The notes: generated by a model from the sequence alone, not told the origin. Counted from the first letter of the stretch, positions 45,060 to 53,874 are shown. The stretch: DNA of 64,000 bases from Aminobacter aminovorans (GCF_900445235.1 NZ_UFSM01000001.1:2185501-2249500), one strand, 5' to 3'. Numbers and translations are program-made.

Positions 45060-45974
45060 TCAGGCGGCGTGCCAGGCCTGCAACTGGGCAAGCGAAGCGG
45101 TCGCCCCGCCGCAGGCGATCATCAGCACGCGCTCGTAACGGGCAAGCGCTGCGGAATGGGCGTAGGCGAGGGCAAGTGTTGCACCGCAGGCCGGCTCGAC
45201 CAGCACGCGGTGATCGTCGAGGAAGCGCAGGCAGGCCTCGACGGCGCTTTGGTCGCTGACCACCACGCTGTCGACGGGCCTGTTCTGGGTCACTTCGAAG
45301 GCGTGCTCGCTGACCATGCGGGCGCCGAGCGAGGTGGCGATGCTGGTGATGGCCGGTAACTGCACCCGCGCTCCTGCGGACATCGAGGCAGCCAGTGAGG
45401 CAGCCCCCTCTGTTTCAACGGCGATGACGGGGATATGGGCGAGGCCGTTGCGCACAAGGCCCTCGACGACGCCCGACATGAGTCCGCCACCGCCGACCGA
45501 GAGGACGACCGCATCGAAGGACTGCCCTTCCGCGACGACCTCGTCGATCATCGTCGCATGGCCGGTCCAGAGCAGCGGGTCGTCGAAGGGGTGGATCAAG
45601 GCAGTATCGGCGTCCAGTGCCGACATGGCGCGCTCATTCGCCTCCTGCCACGAAGCGCCATGGACGATGACCTCGGCGCCTTCCTGGCGGATCAGCGCCT
45701 TGGCCTTGTCGGTGGCCGTTTCGGGAACGAACACCGAGACCGGGATCGACAGCCGGCGGCCGGCATAGGCAACGGCAATGCCGGCGTTGCCGCCGGAGGA
45801 CGAGACAAAGCGGCGCTTGCCAGCCTTGGCATGATGCTCGCAGGCAGCACCGATGCCGCGTATCTTGAACGAGCCCGGTGGCTGCAGCGCATCCATCTTC
45901 AGCCAGATCGAGCGCCCGGCTGCCATGCTCAGTGGGCGGGATTCGAGCAGCGGCGTGTTGATGTGCAGGGCCAT
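45060..45974 (-). CDS. PLP-dependent threonine/serine dehydratase family enzyme
   Basis: A 304-residue fold-type II pyridoxal-phosphate enzyme. The PLP lysine is in PPGSFKIRG; the substrate-binding SSSGGNAGIA and phosphate-binding SVGGGGLMSG loops follow, and the end is ACGGATASLAQLQAW. Closest in pattern to L-serine/threonine dehydratases of the eukaryote-like SDH group; serine racemase or hydroxyaspartate activity cannot be excluded. Single gene, convergent with the MFS remnant. Confidence 0.85.
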   Translation of the reverse strand: MALHINTPLLESRPLSMAAGRSIWLKMDALQPPGSFKIRGIGAACEHHAKAGKRRFVSSSGGNAGIAVAYAGRRLSIPVSVFVPETATDKAKALIRQEGAEVIVHGASWQEANERAMSALDADTALIHPFDDPLLWTGHATMIDEVVAEGQSFDAVVLSVGGGGLMSGVVEGLVRNGLAHIPVIAVETEGAASLAASMSAGARVQLPAITSIATSLGARMVSEHAFEVTQNRPVDSVVVSDQSAVEACLRFLDDHRVLVEPACGATLALAYAHSAALARYERVLMIACGGATASLAQLQAWHAA

Positions 45975-46074
45975 GTGGATCCGACCTGTGGAAGAGATGT
46001 CAGGTGCTTATGCGACAATTCCAAAGCCGGCGCCAGCAGGGCAGGAGGGTGTACCGCACCGCGTAGCGCACCGC

Positions 46075-46752
46075 TCATGAGGCGATGCCGGGCATGGCGG
46101 CCGGCATGGGGAAAGCGCGCAGAAACCTGTCGATGGCGATCCTGTCGCCGGCGATCTTCGCGTCTCCAGCCGTCACTGCCGCCTCGATGGTCATATTGCC
46201 GAACAGGATACTATCGAGCACGGCCGACGTGCCGGAGAATATGGCCTGCGCGGTCTTTGAGGCGTTGTCTCCGGTATGGATTTCGAAGCCATCCGGCGTG
46301 CCGACGACGGTCGCGGTGCCATCGGGCATGTCGAGGCGCACGCAGAATCCGTCATCTTTGCTCGGCGCATACATCGCCCGCATGGCCAGAAGCAGACCGG
46401 CCCGACTGATCGGCAGGCCTTGTTCCAGAAACGGTGAGCGCGCCGCCCATTTGCCCAGCGTCACGATGGTGTCCTCAAGATCGCTGCCCCATTCGGTCAG
46501 CTCATAGATCCACGAGGCGGCCGGCGGCGGCAGCTTGCGCCGGCGTACGATGCCTGTCTCCTCCAGCGTTTCCAGGCGCTGCGTCAGCACGTTGGGGCTG
46601 ATGGTGCGCAAGTCGGTGCGCAGGTCGGTGAAGCGTTTCGGTCCGAAGAGCAGCTCGCGCACGACAAGCAGCGCCCAGCGCTCGCCGATCAGGTCCAGGG
46701 CATGGGCTGTCGCGCAGCCGTCGTCGTAGCTGCGGCTCTTGATGGTTCTCAT
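46075..46752 (-). CDS. HxlR-family regulator with C-terminal SCP2-like domain
   Basis: A 225-residue regulator. Residues 1-115 form the HxlR winged helix: YDDGCATAHALDLIGERWAL with the conserved N-terminal Cys, FTDLRTDLRTISPNVLTQRL and RKLPPPAASWIYELTEWG. Residues 130-225 resemble a sterol-carrier-like domain (FCVRLDMPDGTATVVGTPDG, AIFSGTSAVLDSILFGNMTI), which may bind a hydrophobic effector. It is divergent from a DHA2 multidrug transporter gene 96 bases away and probably represses it. Confidence 0.87.
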   Translation of the reverse strand: MRTIKSRSYDDGCATAHALDLIGERWALLVVRELLFGPKRFTDLRTDLRTISPNVLTQRLETLEETGIVRRRKLPPPAASWIYELTEWGSDLEDTIVTLGKWAARSPFLEQGLPISRAGLLLAMRAMYAPSKDDGFCVRLDMPDGTATVVGTPDGFEIHTGDNASKTAQAIFSGTSAVLDSILFGNMTIEAAVTAGDAKIAGDRIAIDRFLRAFPMPAAMPGIAS

Positions 46753-46848
46753 TAAAAACTCTATGGTTGCTTTTTAGGACTAAGAAGTTCACTTATGTTC
46801 ACATTGTCACGCCGACAAGTGACGATCAAGCGCGCCAGGGAGGCGATG

Positions 46849-48342
46849 ATGGACAAGCTGGGTGATTTGCCGCGGGCAGGGCGGCGCGAATGGCTTGCGA
46901 TGGCGATCCTCGCCCTGCCTTGCCTGCTGTATTCGATGGACCTGACGGTGTTGAACCTCGCCGTGCCCGAACTCGCCGCCGACCTCGATCCAAGCCCGGC
47001 CCAGCTGTTGTGGATGGTGGACATTTACGGCTTCATCCTGGCAGCGGCGCTGATCCCCATGGGTGTCTTCGGCGACCGCATCGGCCGCCGGCGGCTGCTC
47101 CTGTGGGGCGCCTTCGCGTTCGGCGCCGCGTCGCTGATCGCTGCTTTTTCCAGTTCCGCGCCGATGATGATCGCAGCGCGGGCGCTGATGGGGCTTGCGG
47201 CGGCGGCGCTTGCGCCTTCGACGCTGTCGATGGTCAGCAACCTGTTTCCGCATCCCGAAGACCGTAGCAAGGCGATCGGTGTCTGGATCGCCAGCTTCTC
47301 CGCCGGCGGCGCCATCGGCCCGTTGATCGGCGGCCTGTTGCTCGAATATTTCTGGTGGGGTTCGGTGTTTCTGATCAACCTGCCTGTCATGGCGCTCTTG
47401 CTGGTCTGCGGTCCGAGGTTGCTGCCGGAAGCGCGCGACATCTCCGCGCCTCGCCCCGATATGGCGAGCGCATTCGGCCTGCTCGTGGCGGTGCTTGGCC
47501 TCGTCTATGCGATCAAGAAGGTGGCGACGGACGGCTGGAGCGGCGAGGCCGGCATTGCGCTGACGCTGAGCATCGTTGCCGCTGTACTGTTTTGCCGTCG
47601 GCAGCAGCGGCTGGCAGTTCCGTTCCTCGATCTCAAGATGTTTGCCTCGCCGCGCTTCTCGGCAGCGCTGACGATCAACATTTTGGGCTTCTTCGTCGCC
47701 TTCGGCATGTTTCTTCTGGTGGCGCTGTACTTGCAGTTCGGGATCGGCCTGACACAGTTGCAGGCAGGCCTTGCTGCGGCGCCGTCGGGCATTGCCTTCA
47801 TTGTCGGCGCGCTTGCCGCGCCGGCGATTGCGCCGCGCCTCGGCACGGCCGGACTCATGGCCGTGGGCTTCCTCGTTGCCGCCGGCGGCTTCGCGCTGGC
47901 TGGTGCCGCCGCCTCAAGCGGCGACCTCGCGCTGATGATCGGCGCCTACTGCATGTTCTCACTCGGGCTCGCCCCTGTTTTCACCATGACGACCGATGTC
48001 ATCGTGGGCTCCGTGCCGTCGTCGCATGCCGGTGCTGCCGCCGGCTTGTCCGAGGCGAGCACGGAGCTCGGCGGCGCCTTTGGCATTGCCGTGCTCGGCA
48101 GCCTGCTGACGCTCGTCTATCGGCTGGCGCTCGTCGACTACCCACTGCTCGCTGATATGCCAATGAGCGCGGCGCTGGGGCCGGACAGTTCGGGCGCGCA
48201 ATTGGAGGCGGCGCGCCATGCTTTGGGCCAAGCGATCGAGATGGCGGCCTATCTGTGCAGCGCCATCGCCATCTGCGGCGCTGCGCTGACCTTGATCATC
48301 CGCAACCGCGACGGCCTGCAGACCGAAATGCAAGGCACCTGA
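46849..48342 (+). CDS. DHA2-family MFS multidrug efflux transporter (SmvA/QacA-like)
   Basis: A 497-residue inner-membrane proton antiporter with 14 predicted helices. Helix 1 motif D is LLYSMDLTVLNLAVPELAAD, the loop 2-3 motif is GDRIGRRRLLLWG, and antiporter motif C lies in GVWIASFSAGGAIGPLIGG. Family members export quaternary ammonium compounds and paraquat. ATG 46849 is chosen because GGGAGG lies five bases upstream; ATG 46846 and 46795 are alternatives. Paired with the divergent HxlR regulator; a strong terminator follows. Confidence 0.9.
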   Translation: MDKLGDLPRAGRREWLAMAILALPCLLYSMDLTVLNLAVPELAADLDPSPAQLLWMVDIYGFILAAALIPMGVFGDRIGRRRLLLWGAFAFGAASLIAAFSSSAPMMIAARALMGLAAAALAPSTLSMVSNLFPHPEDRSKAIGVWIASFSAGGAIGPLIGGLLLEYFWWGSVFLINLPVMALLLVCGPRLLPEARDISAPRPDMASAFGLLVAVLGLVYAIKKVATDGWSGEAGIALTLSIVAAVLFCRRQQRLAVPFLDLKMFASPRFSAALTINILGFFVAFGMFLLVALYLQFGIGLTQLQAGLAAAPSGIAFIVGALAAPAIAPRLGTAGLMAVGFLVAAGGFALAGAAASSGDLALMIGAYCMFSLGLAPVFTMTTDVIVGSVPSSHAGAAAGLSEASTELGGAFGIAVLGSLLTLVYRLALVDYPLLADMPMSAALGPDSSGAQLEAARHALGQAIEMAAYLCSAIAICGAALTLIIRNRDGLQTEMQGT

Positions 48343-48377
48343 GACGTGGGTGCGGGGTATCGTACGCAGCACATGAG

Positions 48378-48407
48378 AAGCCGGCAGGCTCGCGCCTGCC
48401 GGCTTTT
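48378..48407 (+). terminator. intrinsic terminator of the DHA2 transporter gene
   Basis: AAGCCGGCAGGC / GCCTGCCGGCTT, loop TCGC, followed by TTG. Stem of 12 bases. Confidence 0.8.
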
Positions 48408-48597
48408 GCTCCGTATGTCGGCGGTGCCTCATTCACCATAAATGAAATTGCCGGCAATGGCGGCAGTTGGTTCAAGTGTTCCTGCGTTGCCCTGATGTGT
48501 CGACTGTGAAATCGTATGGACGCCCCCTGTAGAGGCCAGCCTTAGAACTGCGATCCAACAGATTGAAACTGCAATGGCACCTGAAAGGACTGCGGAC

Positions 48598-49056
48598 ATG
48601 CGAGATTGGATGCGGCACGTACTTCTTGCTACCACCTTCGCCCTGGTCTTGGTCGCCCCCGCTGGCGCGCAGAGTGAAACGACCAACCAGACCATTGACC
48701 AACAACTAGGCGATCACACCAAATACGAGGCGGTGATCAAGGCGCTGCAGACGGCGGTTGCGGCACATGACGCGGCGGGCGTGGCCGAACTTGTGAGCTA
48801 CCCGATCGGCGTGCGCGTCAACGGCAAAGAAACCCATATCAAGTCGGCCAAGGCGTTTGCCGAAAACTATGACGCGATCTTCACGCCGACAATCGCCAAG
48901 GCGGTCACCGACCAGAAGTACGACGACCTGTTCGTCAACTACAAAGGCATCATGTTCGGCGACGGGCAGGTCTGGATCAACGGTATCTGCCGCGACAATG
49001 CCTGCAAGGAATTCGACGCAAAGATCATCACGATCCAGGAAGGCCCCGGCAAATAG
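48598..49056 (+). CDS. exported hypothetical protein
   Basis: A 152-residue periplasmic protein with a clear signal peptide (VLLATTFALVLVAPAGAQ) and a domain of about 125 residues: AVIKALQTAVAAHDAAGVAE, VSYPIGVRVNGKETHIKSAK and GQVWINGICRDNACKEFDAK. The helix-plus-sheet order suggests an NTF2-like (SnoaL/DUF4440-type) fold, without visible catalytic residues. The two Cys may form a disulfide. ATG 48598 is preferred; ATG 48574 adds eight residues ahead of the signal peptide. Confidence 0.75.
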   Translation: MRDWMRHVLLATTFALVLVAPAGAQSETTNQTIDQQLGDHTKYEAVIKALQTAVAAHDAAGVAELVSYPIGVRVNGKETHIKSAKAFAENYDAIFTPTIAKAVTDQKYDDLFVNYKGIMFGDGQVWINGICRDNACKEFDAKIITIQEGPGK

Positions 49057-49191
49057 ACCTGCTGTGAGTGCGGCCTTGCCAATGGAAGGTGACGGGCACT
49101 TGATGTCGTCGGTTTTGGTCCGCACCAAACCTCGCGCATCGATAGCTTAGGGCCGCCTGAGCGGCGTACTTGCCCGAGCCCGGGCGCGTCC

Positions 49192-49641
49192 CTAGACGTG
49201 CTCCATCGTGAGCTTGCGCGTGGAGGCCTTTGCAGCACCTTCGGCCAGCTCCGCCAGCGTGACCTTGCCGAATTTTGCCAGCAGGATCCTCTCGGCCTCG
49301 TTCATCGCCTCGGCGAGCGAGACGTTGACCGCCTGTTCGACGGTGCAGCTGGGGTTGTCGCCTGCGAGGCCGATGGCGAAAAGTTGTGGCGCGCCGAGCG
49401 CTTTGTGGATGTCGAGCAATGTGATCTCCTCCAGCGGCCGCGCCAGGAGCCAGCCGCCGCCATGGCCTTTCTCGGAGCGGACATAACCCTGGTCGCGCAG
49501 TCCGGCCATGGTCCGGCGCACGACGACAGGGTTGGTGCCGAGCATGGTTGCGATGGCGTCCGAGGTGGCGGTGCCCTCGTGGTGCTGCATGTGGATCAGC
49601 ACATGCAGCATGCGGGAGAGGCGGGTGTCGGGTCTCATCAT
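49192..49641 (-). CDS. Rrf2-family transcriptional regulator with a single cysteine
   Basis: A 149-residue Rrf2 winged-helix protein: RLSRMLHVLIHMQHHEGTAT, MLGTNPVVVRRTMAGLRDQG, wing KGHGGGWLLARPLEEITL. IscR/NsrR-type members hold three Cys for an Fe-S cluster; only one is present here (NPSCTVEQAV), so an Fe-S cluster is unlikely and thiol sensing is possible. Divergent from a thioredoxin-reductase-like gene; an inverted repeat lies between. ATG codons at 49641 and 49638 are both possible. Confidence 0.87.
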   Translation of the reverse strand: MMRPDTRLSRMLHVLIHMQHHEGTATSDAIATMLGTNPVVVRRTMAGLRDQGYVRSEKGHGGGWLLARPLEEITLLDIHKALGAPQLFAIGLAGDNPSCTVEQAVNVSLAEAMNEAERILLAKFGKVTLAELAEGAAKASTRKLTMEHV

Positions 49642-49701
49642 CTGTTCTTTCGGCACGGTTCGGTCGCCTTCGGCGGCTGAGCAGACCTAACAGATAAGCA
49701 G

Positions 49702-49757
49702 TCACGCAACAACAGGAGTTGCGTGAACTTGACGACGTCGATCATGTAACATAATAA
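49702..49757 (+). promoter_or_regulatory. inverted repeat and promoter between Rrf2 and oxidoreductase genes
   Basis: TCACGCAAC-aacagga-GTTGCGTGA (49702-49726) is a perfect nine-base inverted repeat. It abuts a -35 TTGACG (49729-49734) with TAATAA (49752-49757) 17 bases further, pointing to the oxidoreductase gene. Likely Rrf2 operator, by position. Confidence 0.6.
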
Positions 49758-49825
49758 GTGGCGTGATGCTCCGGGAAGGCCATCAGGCCTGTCGGGCAGG
49801 CGCAACGCATCAAGGAAACGAAACC

Positions 49826-50719
49826 ATGAATTTCGACGTCGTCATTGTCGGGGGCAGTTATGCGGGGATTTCTGCGGGGCTGCAGCTTGCCCGTGCCCGG
49901 CGGAATATCCTGGTGGTCGACGCCGGCGAGCGCCGCAACCGCTTCGCTGCGCAATCACATGGCTTCCTTGGCCAGGATGGGCGCGAGCCTGGGGCGATTG
50001 CCGCCGAGGCGCGGGTGCAGCTCGAGCGCTATCCCAGCGTGGCGTGGGTCGAGGGCAGGGCGGAGGGCGCGCGGCGGATCGAGGGTGGCTTCGCCGTCGA
50101 TCTCGGCAACGGCCGCGTGAAAACAGCCCGGCGGCTGGTGCTGGCGGCTGGGGTCTCCGACAGCCTGCCTGATATCCCCGGCCTGCGTGAGCGCTGGGGC
50201 CGTTCCGTCTTCCACTGTCCCTATTGCCACGGCTACGAATTGGAGCAGGGCCGCATCGGGGTGCTCGCCGTGTCGGAGCACTCCATCCACCACGGGCTGA
50301 TGCTGCCGGACTGGGGCACGACGACGCTGTTCACCAATGGCGTCTTCGTTCCTGATGCCGAGCAGTTACGACAACTTGCGGCGCGCGGCACGACGGTGGA
50401 CCCGGCACTGGTCCGCGAGATCAGGGGCGAAAGCGCCGATGTCGTTCTGGAAGACGGCCGGGTGGTCGCACTGGATGGGCTGTTCACCATGCCCAGGACC
50501 TCGCTCCAGATCCCTTGGGTCGAACAACTGGGCTGCGAGCTGGATGCCGGGCCGATGGGGGCTTTCATCAGGACCGACGCGATGAAGCAGACAACGGCGA
50601 GGGGCGTGTTCGCCTGCGGCGACATTGCGCGGGCTGCCGGCTCGGTGGCGCTGTCGGTCGGCGACGGCGCCATGGCAGGGGTGGCCACGCATCGCTCGCT
50701 GATGTTCGAGGCCGACTGA
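49826..50719 (+). CDS. thioredoxin reductase-like NAD(P)/FAD oxidoreductase
   Basis: A 297-residue flavoprotein. FAD motif VIVGGSYAGISAGLQLARA, redox pair Cys131-Cys134 in HCPYCHGYELEQG, and terminal FAD segment GVFACGDIARAAGSVALSVG. It keeps the CxxC of thioredoxin reductases, but the usual GGGNSA NADPH loop is replaced by VLAVSEHSIHHGL, so electron input is uncertain. Rrf2-linked members of this group are common; partners are unknown. The ATG at 49826 starts at the family N-terminus. Confidence 0.87.
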   Translation: MNFDVVIVGGSYAGISAGLQLARARRNILVVDAGERRNRFAAQSHGFLGQDGREPGAIAAEARVQLERYPSVAWVEGRAEGARRIEGGFAVDLGNGRVKTARRLVLAAGVSDSLPDIPGLRERWGRSVFHCPYCHGYELEQGRIGVLAVSEHSIHHGLMLPDWGTTTLFTNGVFVPDAEQLRQLAARGTTVDPALVREIRGESADVVLEDGRVVALDGLFTMPRTSLQIPWVEQLGCELDAGPMGAFIRTDAMKQTTARGVFACGDIARAAGSVALSVGDGAMAGVATHRSLMFEAD

Positions 50720-50739
50720 ACGCTATGCGCCCAAAGAAA

Positions 50740-50774
50740 AAGCCCGGCAGGAGCGATCCTGCCGGGCTTCTTGT
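50740..50774. terminator. bidirectional terminator
   Basis: AAGCCCGGCAGGA / TCCTGCCGGGCTT, loop GCGA, 13-base stem. T-rich on the + strand (CTTGTTG) and, read on the - strand, followed by TTTTCTTTGG, so it can serve both convergent genes. Confidence 0.82.
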
Positions 50775-50792
50775 TGTCAGGAATGACCGCAA

Positions 50793-52679
50793 TCAGTCCT
50801 TGGCGTTGAGGTTGGTTCCGAGCGTGTCCTTGACGAACAGCGTGCCGATGATCAGCGTCATGGCGGCAATCGCGATCGGGTACCAGAGGCCGTAGTAGAT
50901 ATCGCCGGCCGCGGCACTCATGGCGAAGGCAGTTGCCGGCAGCAGGCCGCCGAACCAGCCGTTGCCGATGTGGTAGGGCAGCGACATGCCGGTGTAGCGG
51001 ATCCGGGTCGGGAACATTTCGACCAGGATCGCGGCGATCGGGCCGTAGACCATGGTCACGTAGATGACCAGCACGGTGAGGATGGCGATGACGCCCGGCC
51101 AGCTCACTGCGGCCGGATCGGCGACCATGGTGAAGGAACCGCCGGCCGGGATGTTGAAGAAGCCGATTTCCGGAGCACTGGCTGCCTCTTCGGCGGTGAC
51201 GATTTTGTCCTTGATCGCCTGAGCGGCAGGCACCGTTACCTTTTCACCGGCGCGGATGGCGGCGGCGTCGAGCTTGAGCTCGGGGTTGGCGGCGATGAAG
51301 GCGTCGAGCTTCTGGTCGGCAACCTTGGCCGCGCCGCGGACAAGCGGATAACCGCCGGCGTGGAGGGCGATGTTGACCGCCTTGACGAAGGCTGCGTCAT
51401 TCGCCTTTGCAGCATCGCCAGCGGCGATGGCGTCATAGGAGGTGACGGTCTCGTTGCCGATCTTGACGCTGGCTGCGGTGCCTGGAGCCGCCGTGGTGAC
51501 GACGTCATAAGGAACCGAGTTCTTGGTCAGGAACGAAGTTGCGATATCGCAAGAGGTCGTGAACTTCGCGGTGCCCACCGGGTTGAACTGGAACTTGCAG
51601 TCGCCAGGAGCGGCAGTGACGGTGGCACGAACGTTCTGCTGGGCAGTGGCCAGTGCCGGGTTTGCGGCCCAGGTCAGCGCCTTGAACAGCGGGAAGTAGG
51701 TGACGATGGCGAGTGCCAGGCCGGCCATGATAATCGGCTTGCGGCCGATCTTGTCGGACAGCCAGCCGAACAGCACGAAGAAGCCGGTGCCGAGCAGCAG
51801 CGAGATCGCGATCATGATGTTGACCGCCTGGGCGTCGACCTTGAGCACGTTCTGCAGGAAGAACAGGGCATAGAACTGGCCCGAGTACCACACCACAGCC
51901 TGGCCGGCGGTGAGGCCGAACAGAGCGAGCAGGGCGATCTTGGCGTTCTTCCACTGGCCGAAGGCTTCCGAAAGCGGGGCCTTGGAGCCCTTGCCCTCTT
52001 CCTTCATGCGCTGGAAGGTCGGCGATTCCGACAGCGACAGACGGATCCAAACCGAGATGCCGAGAAGGATGAAGGATAGCAGGAACGGAACGCGCCAGCC
52101 CCAGGCGGCGAAGGCTTCCTTGCCGAGCCAGGTCTGCACCACCAGGATGACGACCAGCGACAGGAACAGGCCGAGCGTTGCGGTGGTCTGGATCCACGAG
52201 GTGTAGTAGCCACGACGATCGTCGGGGGCATGCTCGGCGACATAGGTCGCGGCACCGCCATATTCACCGCCGAGCGCCAGGCCCTGCAGCATGCGCAGCG
52301 CGATCAGGATGATCGGAGCGGCGATGCCGATGGTGGCCGAGCCGGGCAGCAGGCCGACGAAGAAGGTCGACAGGCCCATGATCAGGATGGTGACGAGGAA
52401 GGTGTATTTGCGGCCGACGAGATCGCCGATGCGGCCGAAGACCAGCGCGCCGAACGGGCGGACCAGGAAGCCGGCGGCGAAAGCGAGCAGCGCGAAGATG
52501 TTGCGCGTGGCCTCGGGATACGAGGCAAAGAAGGTCGCGCCGATGAAGGCTGCGAGTGAACCGTAGAGATAAAAATCATACCATTCGAAAACTGTGCCGA
52601 GCGAGGAAGCGAAGATGACCTTCTTCTCTTCTCGCGTCATGCCGCGCCCGCGGGCGTCGGCTGTTGCCGAAATTGCCAT
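50793..52679 (-). CDS. MHS-family MFS transporter with large extracytoplasmic insert
   Basis: A 628-residue metabolite:proton symporter-type protein. The N-terminal half is typical: SSLGTVFEWYDFYLYGSLAA, GALVFGRIGDLVGRKYTFLV, RMLQGLALGGEYGGAATYVA. After helix 9 (FPLFKALTWAANPAL) comes an insert of some 180 residues (about 338-520) with two Cys (GDCKFQF, TTSCDIA) and Ala-rich helices, before the next helix IAILTVLVIYVTMVYGPIAA. Ordinary MHS proteins have about 430 residues. The ATG at 52679 has GGGAGGAG upstream; codons further upstream are not part of the gene. Substrate unknown, likely an organic acid. Confidence 0.88.
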   Translation of the reverse strand: MAISATADARGRGMTREEKKVIFASSLGTVFEWYDFYLYGSLAAFIGATFFASYPEATRNIFALLAFAAGFLVRPFGALVFGRIGDLVGRKYTFLVTILIMGLSTFFVGLLPGSATIGIAAPIILIALRMLQGLALGGEYGGAATYVAEHAPDDRRGYYTSWIQTTATLGLFLSLVVILVVQTWLGKEAFAAWGWRVPFLLSFILLGISVWIRLSLSESPTFQRMKEEGKGSKAPLSEAFGQWKNAKIALLALFGLTAGQAVVWYSGQFYALFFLQNVLKVDAQAVNIMIAISLLLGTGFFVLFGWLSDKIGRKPIIMAGLALAIVTYFPLFKALTWAANPALATAQQNVRATVTAAPGDCKFQFNPVGTAKFTTSCDIATSFLTKNSVPYDVVTTAAPGTAASVKIGNETVTSYDAIAAGDAAKANDAAFVKAVNIALHAGGYPLVRGAAKVADQKLDAFIAANPELKLDAAAIRAGEKVTVPAAQAIKDKIVTAEEAASAPEIGFFNIPAGGSFTMVADPAAVSWPGVIAILTVLVIYVTMVYGPIAAILVEMFPTRIRYTGMSLPYHIGNGWFGGLLPATAFAMSAAAGDIYYGLWYPIAIAAMTLIIGTLFVKDTLGTNLNAKD

Positions 52680-53010
52680 AGATGTCTCCTCCCAGAGTGC
52701 CGGCGGCAAGAGCCTGGAGAGCAATCTCCGCGCGAATCCGCCTGACCTAACGACGCCGAATTGATAACGCCGCAAGATGGGCGTTATCCATCGCTGCTTT
52801 GGGATTATGACTTTGGTCGTAGAAGCAAGCGCGAAGTCGTCGCGGCTTTTTTGCTGCGTTGCAAACGACGAGGCGGGGGCACGTCGAGAACATGCTGAAA
52901 GCGGAACTTGCCAGTTTGGCAGTAAAGACAGCCTGAGATGGACGCGATATCTGGCCGATGCTGCCCGGCGCCAAATTGCGCGCCGGGCAGGGTAGCGGGG
53001 GGAAGCGGGC
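52680..53010. other. intergenic stretch upstream of the MHS transporter gene
   Basis: No gene seen. It holds an inverted repeat at 52763-52788 and, near the end of the ribbon-helix-helix gene, a hairpin CTGCCCGGCG / CGCCGGGCAG (52961-52990). Confidence 0.5.
52763..52788. promoter_or_regulatory. inverted repeat upstream of the MHS transporter gene
   Basis: GATAACGCC-gcaagatg-GGCGTTATC, perfect nine-base arms with eight between, 84 bases before the transporter ATG. Shape fits a dimeric repressor site. Confidence 0.5.
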
Positions 53011-53181
53011 TCAGGCGGCCCGTTCTTCCTTCTCGACGAGGTAGCCGCGATCGCGCAGCCACCTTGCGATGATGATTTCAACCATCGACGACACTGAGCG
53101 GTGGTCGTCCTTGGCTGCCTTGACGAGCGCTTCCTTGAGGTCGCGTTCGATACGGAATCCGAGCGGATGAGTCTTAGACAT
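53011..53181 (-). CDS. ribbon-helix-helix mini-protein
   Basis: A 56-residue protein with the pattern of CopG/Arc-type ribbon-helix-helix DNA-binding proteins: strand THPLGFRIERDL, helix KEALVKAAKDDHRSVSSMV, helix EIIIARWLRDRGYLVEK. It starts at ATG 53181 with AGGA six bases upstream. Such proteins dimerise and insert a two-stranded sheet into the major groove. No toxin gene adjoins it, so it is not an obvious antitoxin. Target unknown. Confidence 0.72.
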   Translation of the reverse strand: MSKTHPLGFRIERDLKEALVKAAKDDHRSVSSMVEIIIARWLRDRGYLVEKEERAA

Positions 53182-53305
53182 GATAATTCCTGAGACTGTT
53201 TCGGGAAATGTCCCGGGGGCAATGATGAACAGCCATGGCGGCGAGCGTGATGCTTATAGCCGCTGCCGACCACTCATGCGGCGCAGGTGGGGCGCGTTAC
53301 GCCGT

Positions 53306-53698
53306 TCAGGCGCGAGCAGGAGGCGCGCGCGGCTCGCTGGTTCGGTAGCGCAGGAAACTGAAAAGTGGGTCGATGGCCAGCGAACCTCTGGTCAGGTCGA
53401 CAGCCGGAATGGCATTGGTGACGCGCAGCAGGGCGCTGTCGTCGCTGCCGTCGCCGTTCAGTTCGGCAAGGGCAAGGCACGAATCGATGCAGTCAGGAAG
53501 CGCGCCGGGATCATCGGTGACCCGGTAGGTGCCTTCGCTGGCCGACAGATTTGCTTCAGGATGATAGCCTGCCGCATGCGCGTGGGTCGATGCAACCGAG
53601 ACGCTGAGGGCAGCAAAAAGCGGTAGCAACAGCAACAACAGGCGTGAGAGCAGACTTCCGCTCCTTCGCCCCTGCTGCTGCTGTCTGCGCTGATACAA
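53306..53698 (-). CDS. exported hypothetical protein
   Basis: A 130-residue candidate with a strong signal peptide (LLSRLLLLLLPLFAALSVSV, ending HAHAA) and a short mature part including EGTYRVTDDPGALPDCIDSC and ALLRVTNAIPAVDL. The start is a TTG at 53698 or a later codon. The long Gln/Arg N-region and the Pro/Ala-rich end leave some doubt that the whole frame is coding, but the signal peptide is convincing. Not recognised. Confidence 0.5.
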   Translation of the reverse strand: MYQRRQQQQGRRSGSLLSRLLLLLLPLFAALSVSVASTHAHAAGYHPEANLSASEGTYRVTDDPGALPDCIDSCLALAELNGDGSDDSALLRVTNAIPAVDLTRGSLAIDPLFSFLRYRTSEPRAPPARA

Positions 53699-53874
53699 TT
53701 GCTGCCTCTGACTGCCTCTGCACGCTTCCGCCGACGAGGGCGGATATAGTTACTTTAGAGTAACAGATTGTACCGGCACGGCAATATGCAAATGTATGAT
53801 AGCGTATGAGATTCAGAAGGTTTCTGTTGGCATCTGCATACAATTAAGGGTTGCTTTATGCAACTGGCAAAGGA

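Noticed and set aside
53011..53181. Toxin-antitoxin pair involving the ribbon-helix-helix protein
   Set aside because: No toxin-like gene adjoins it on either side.
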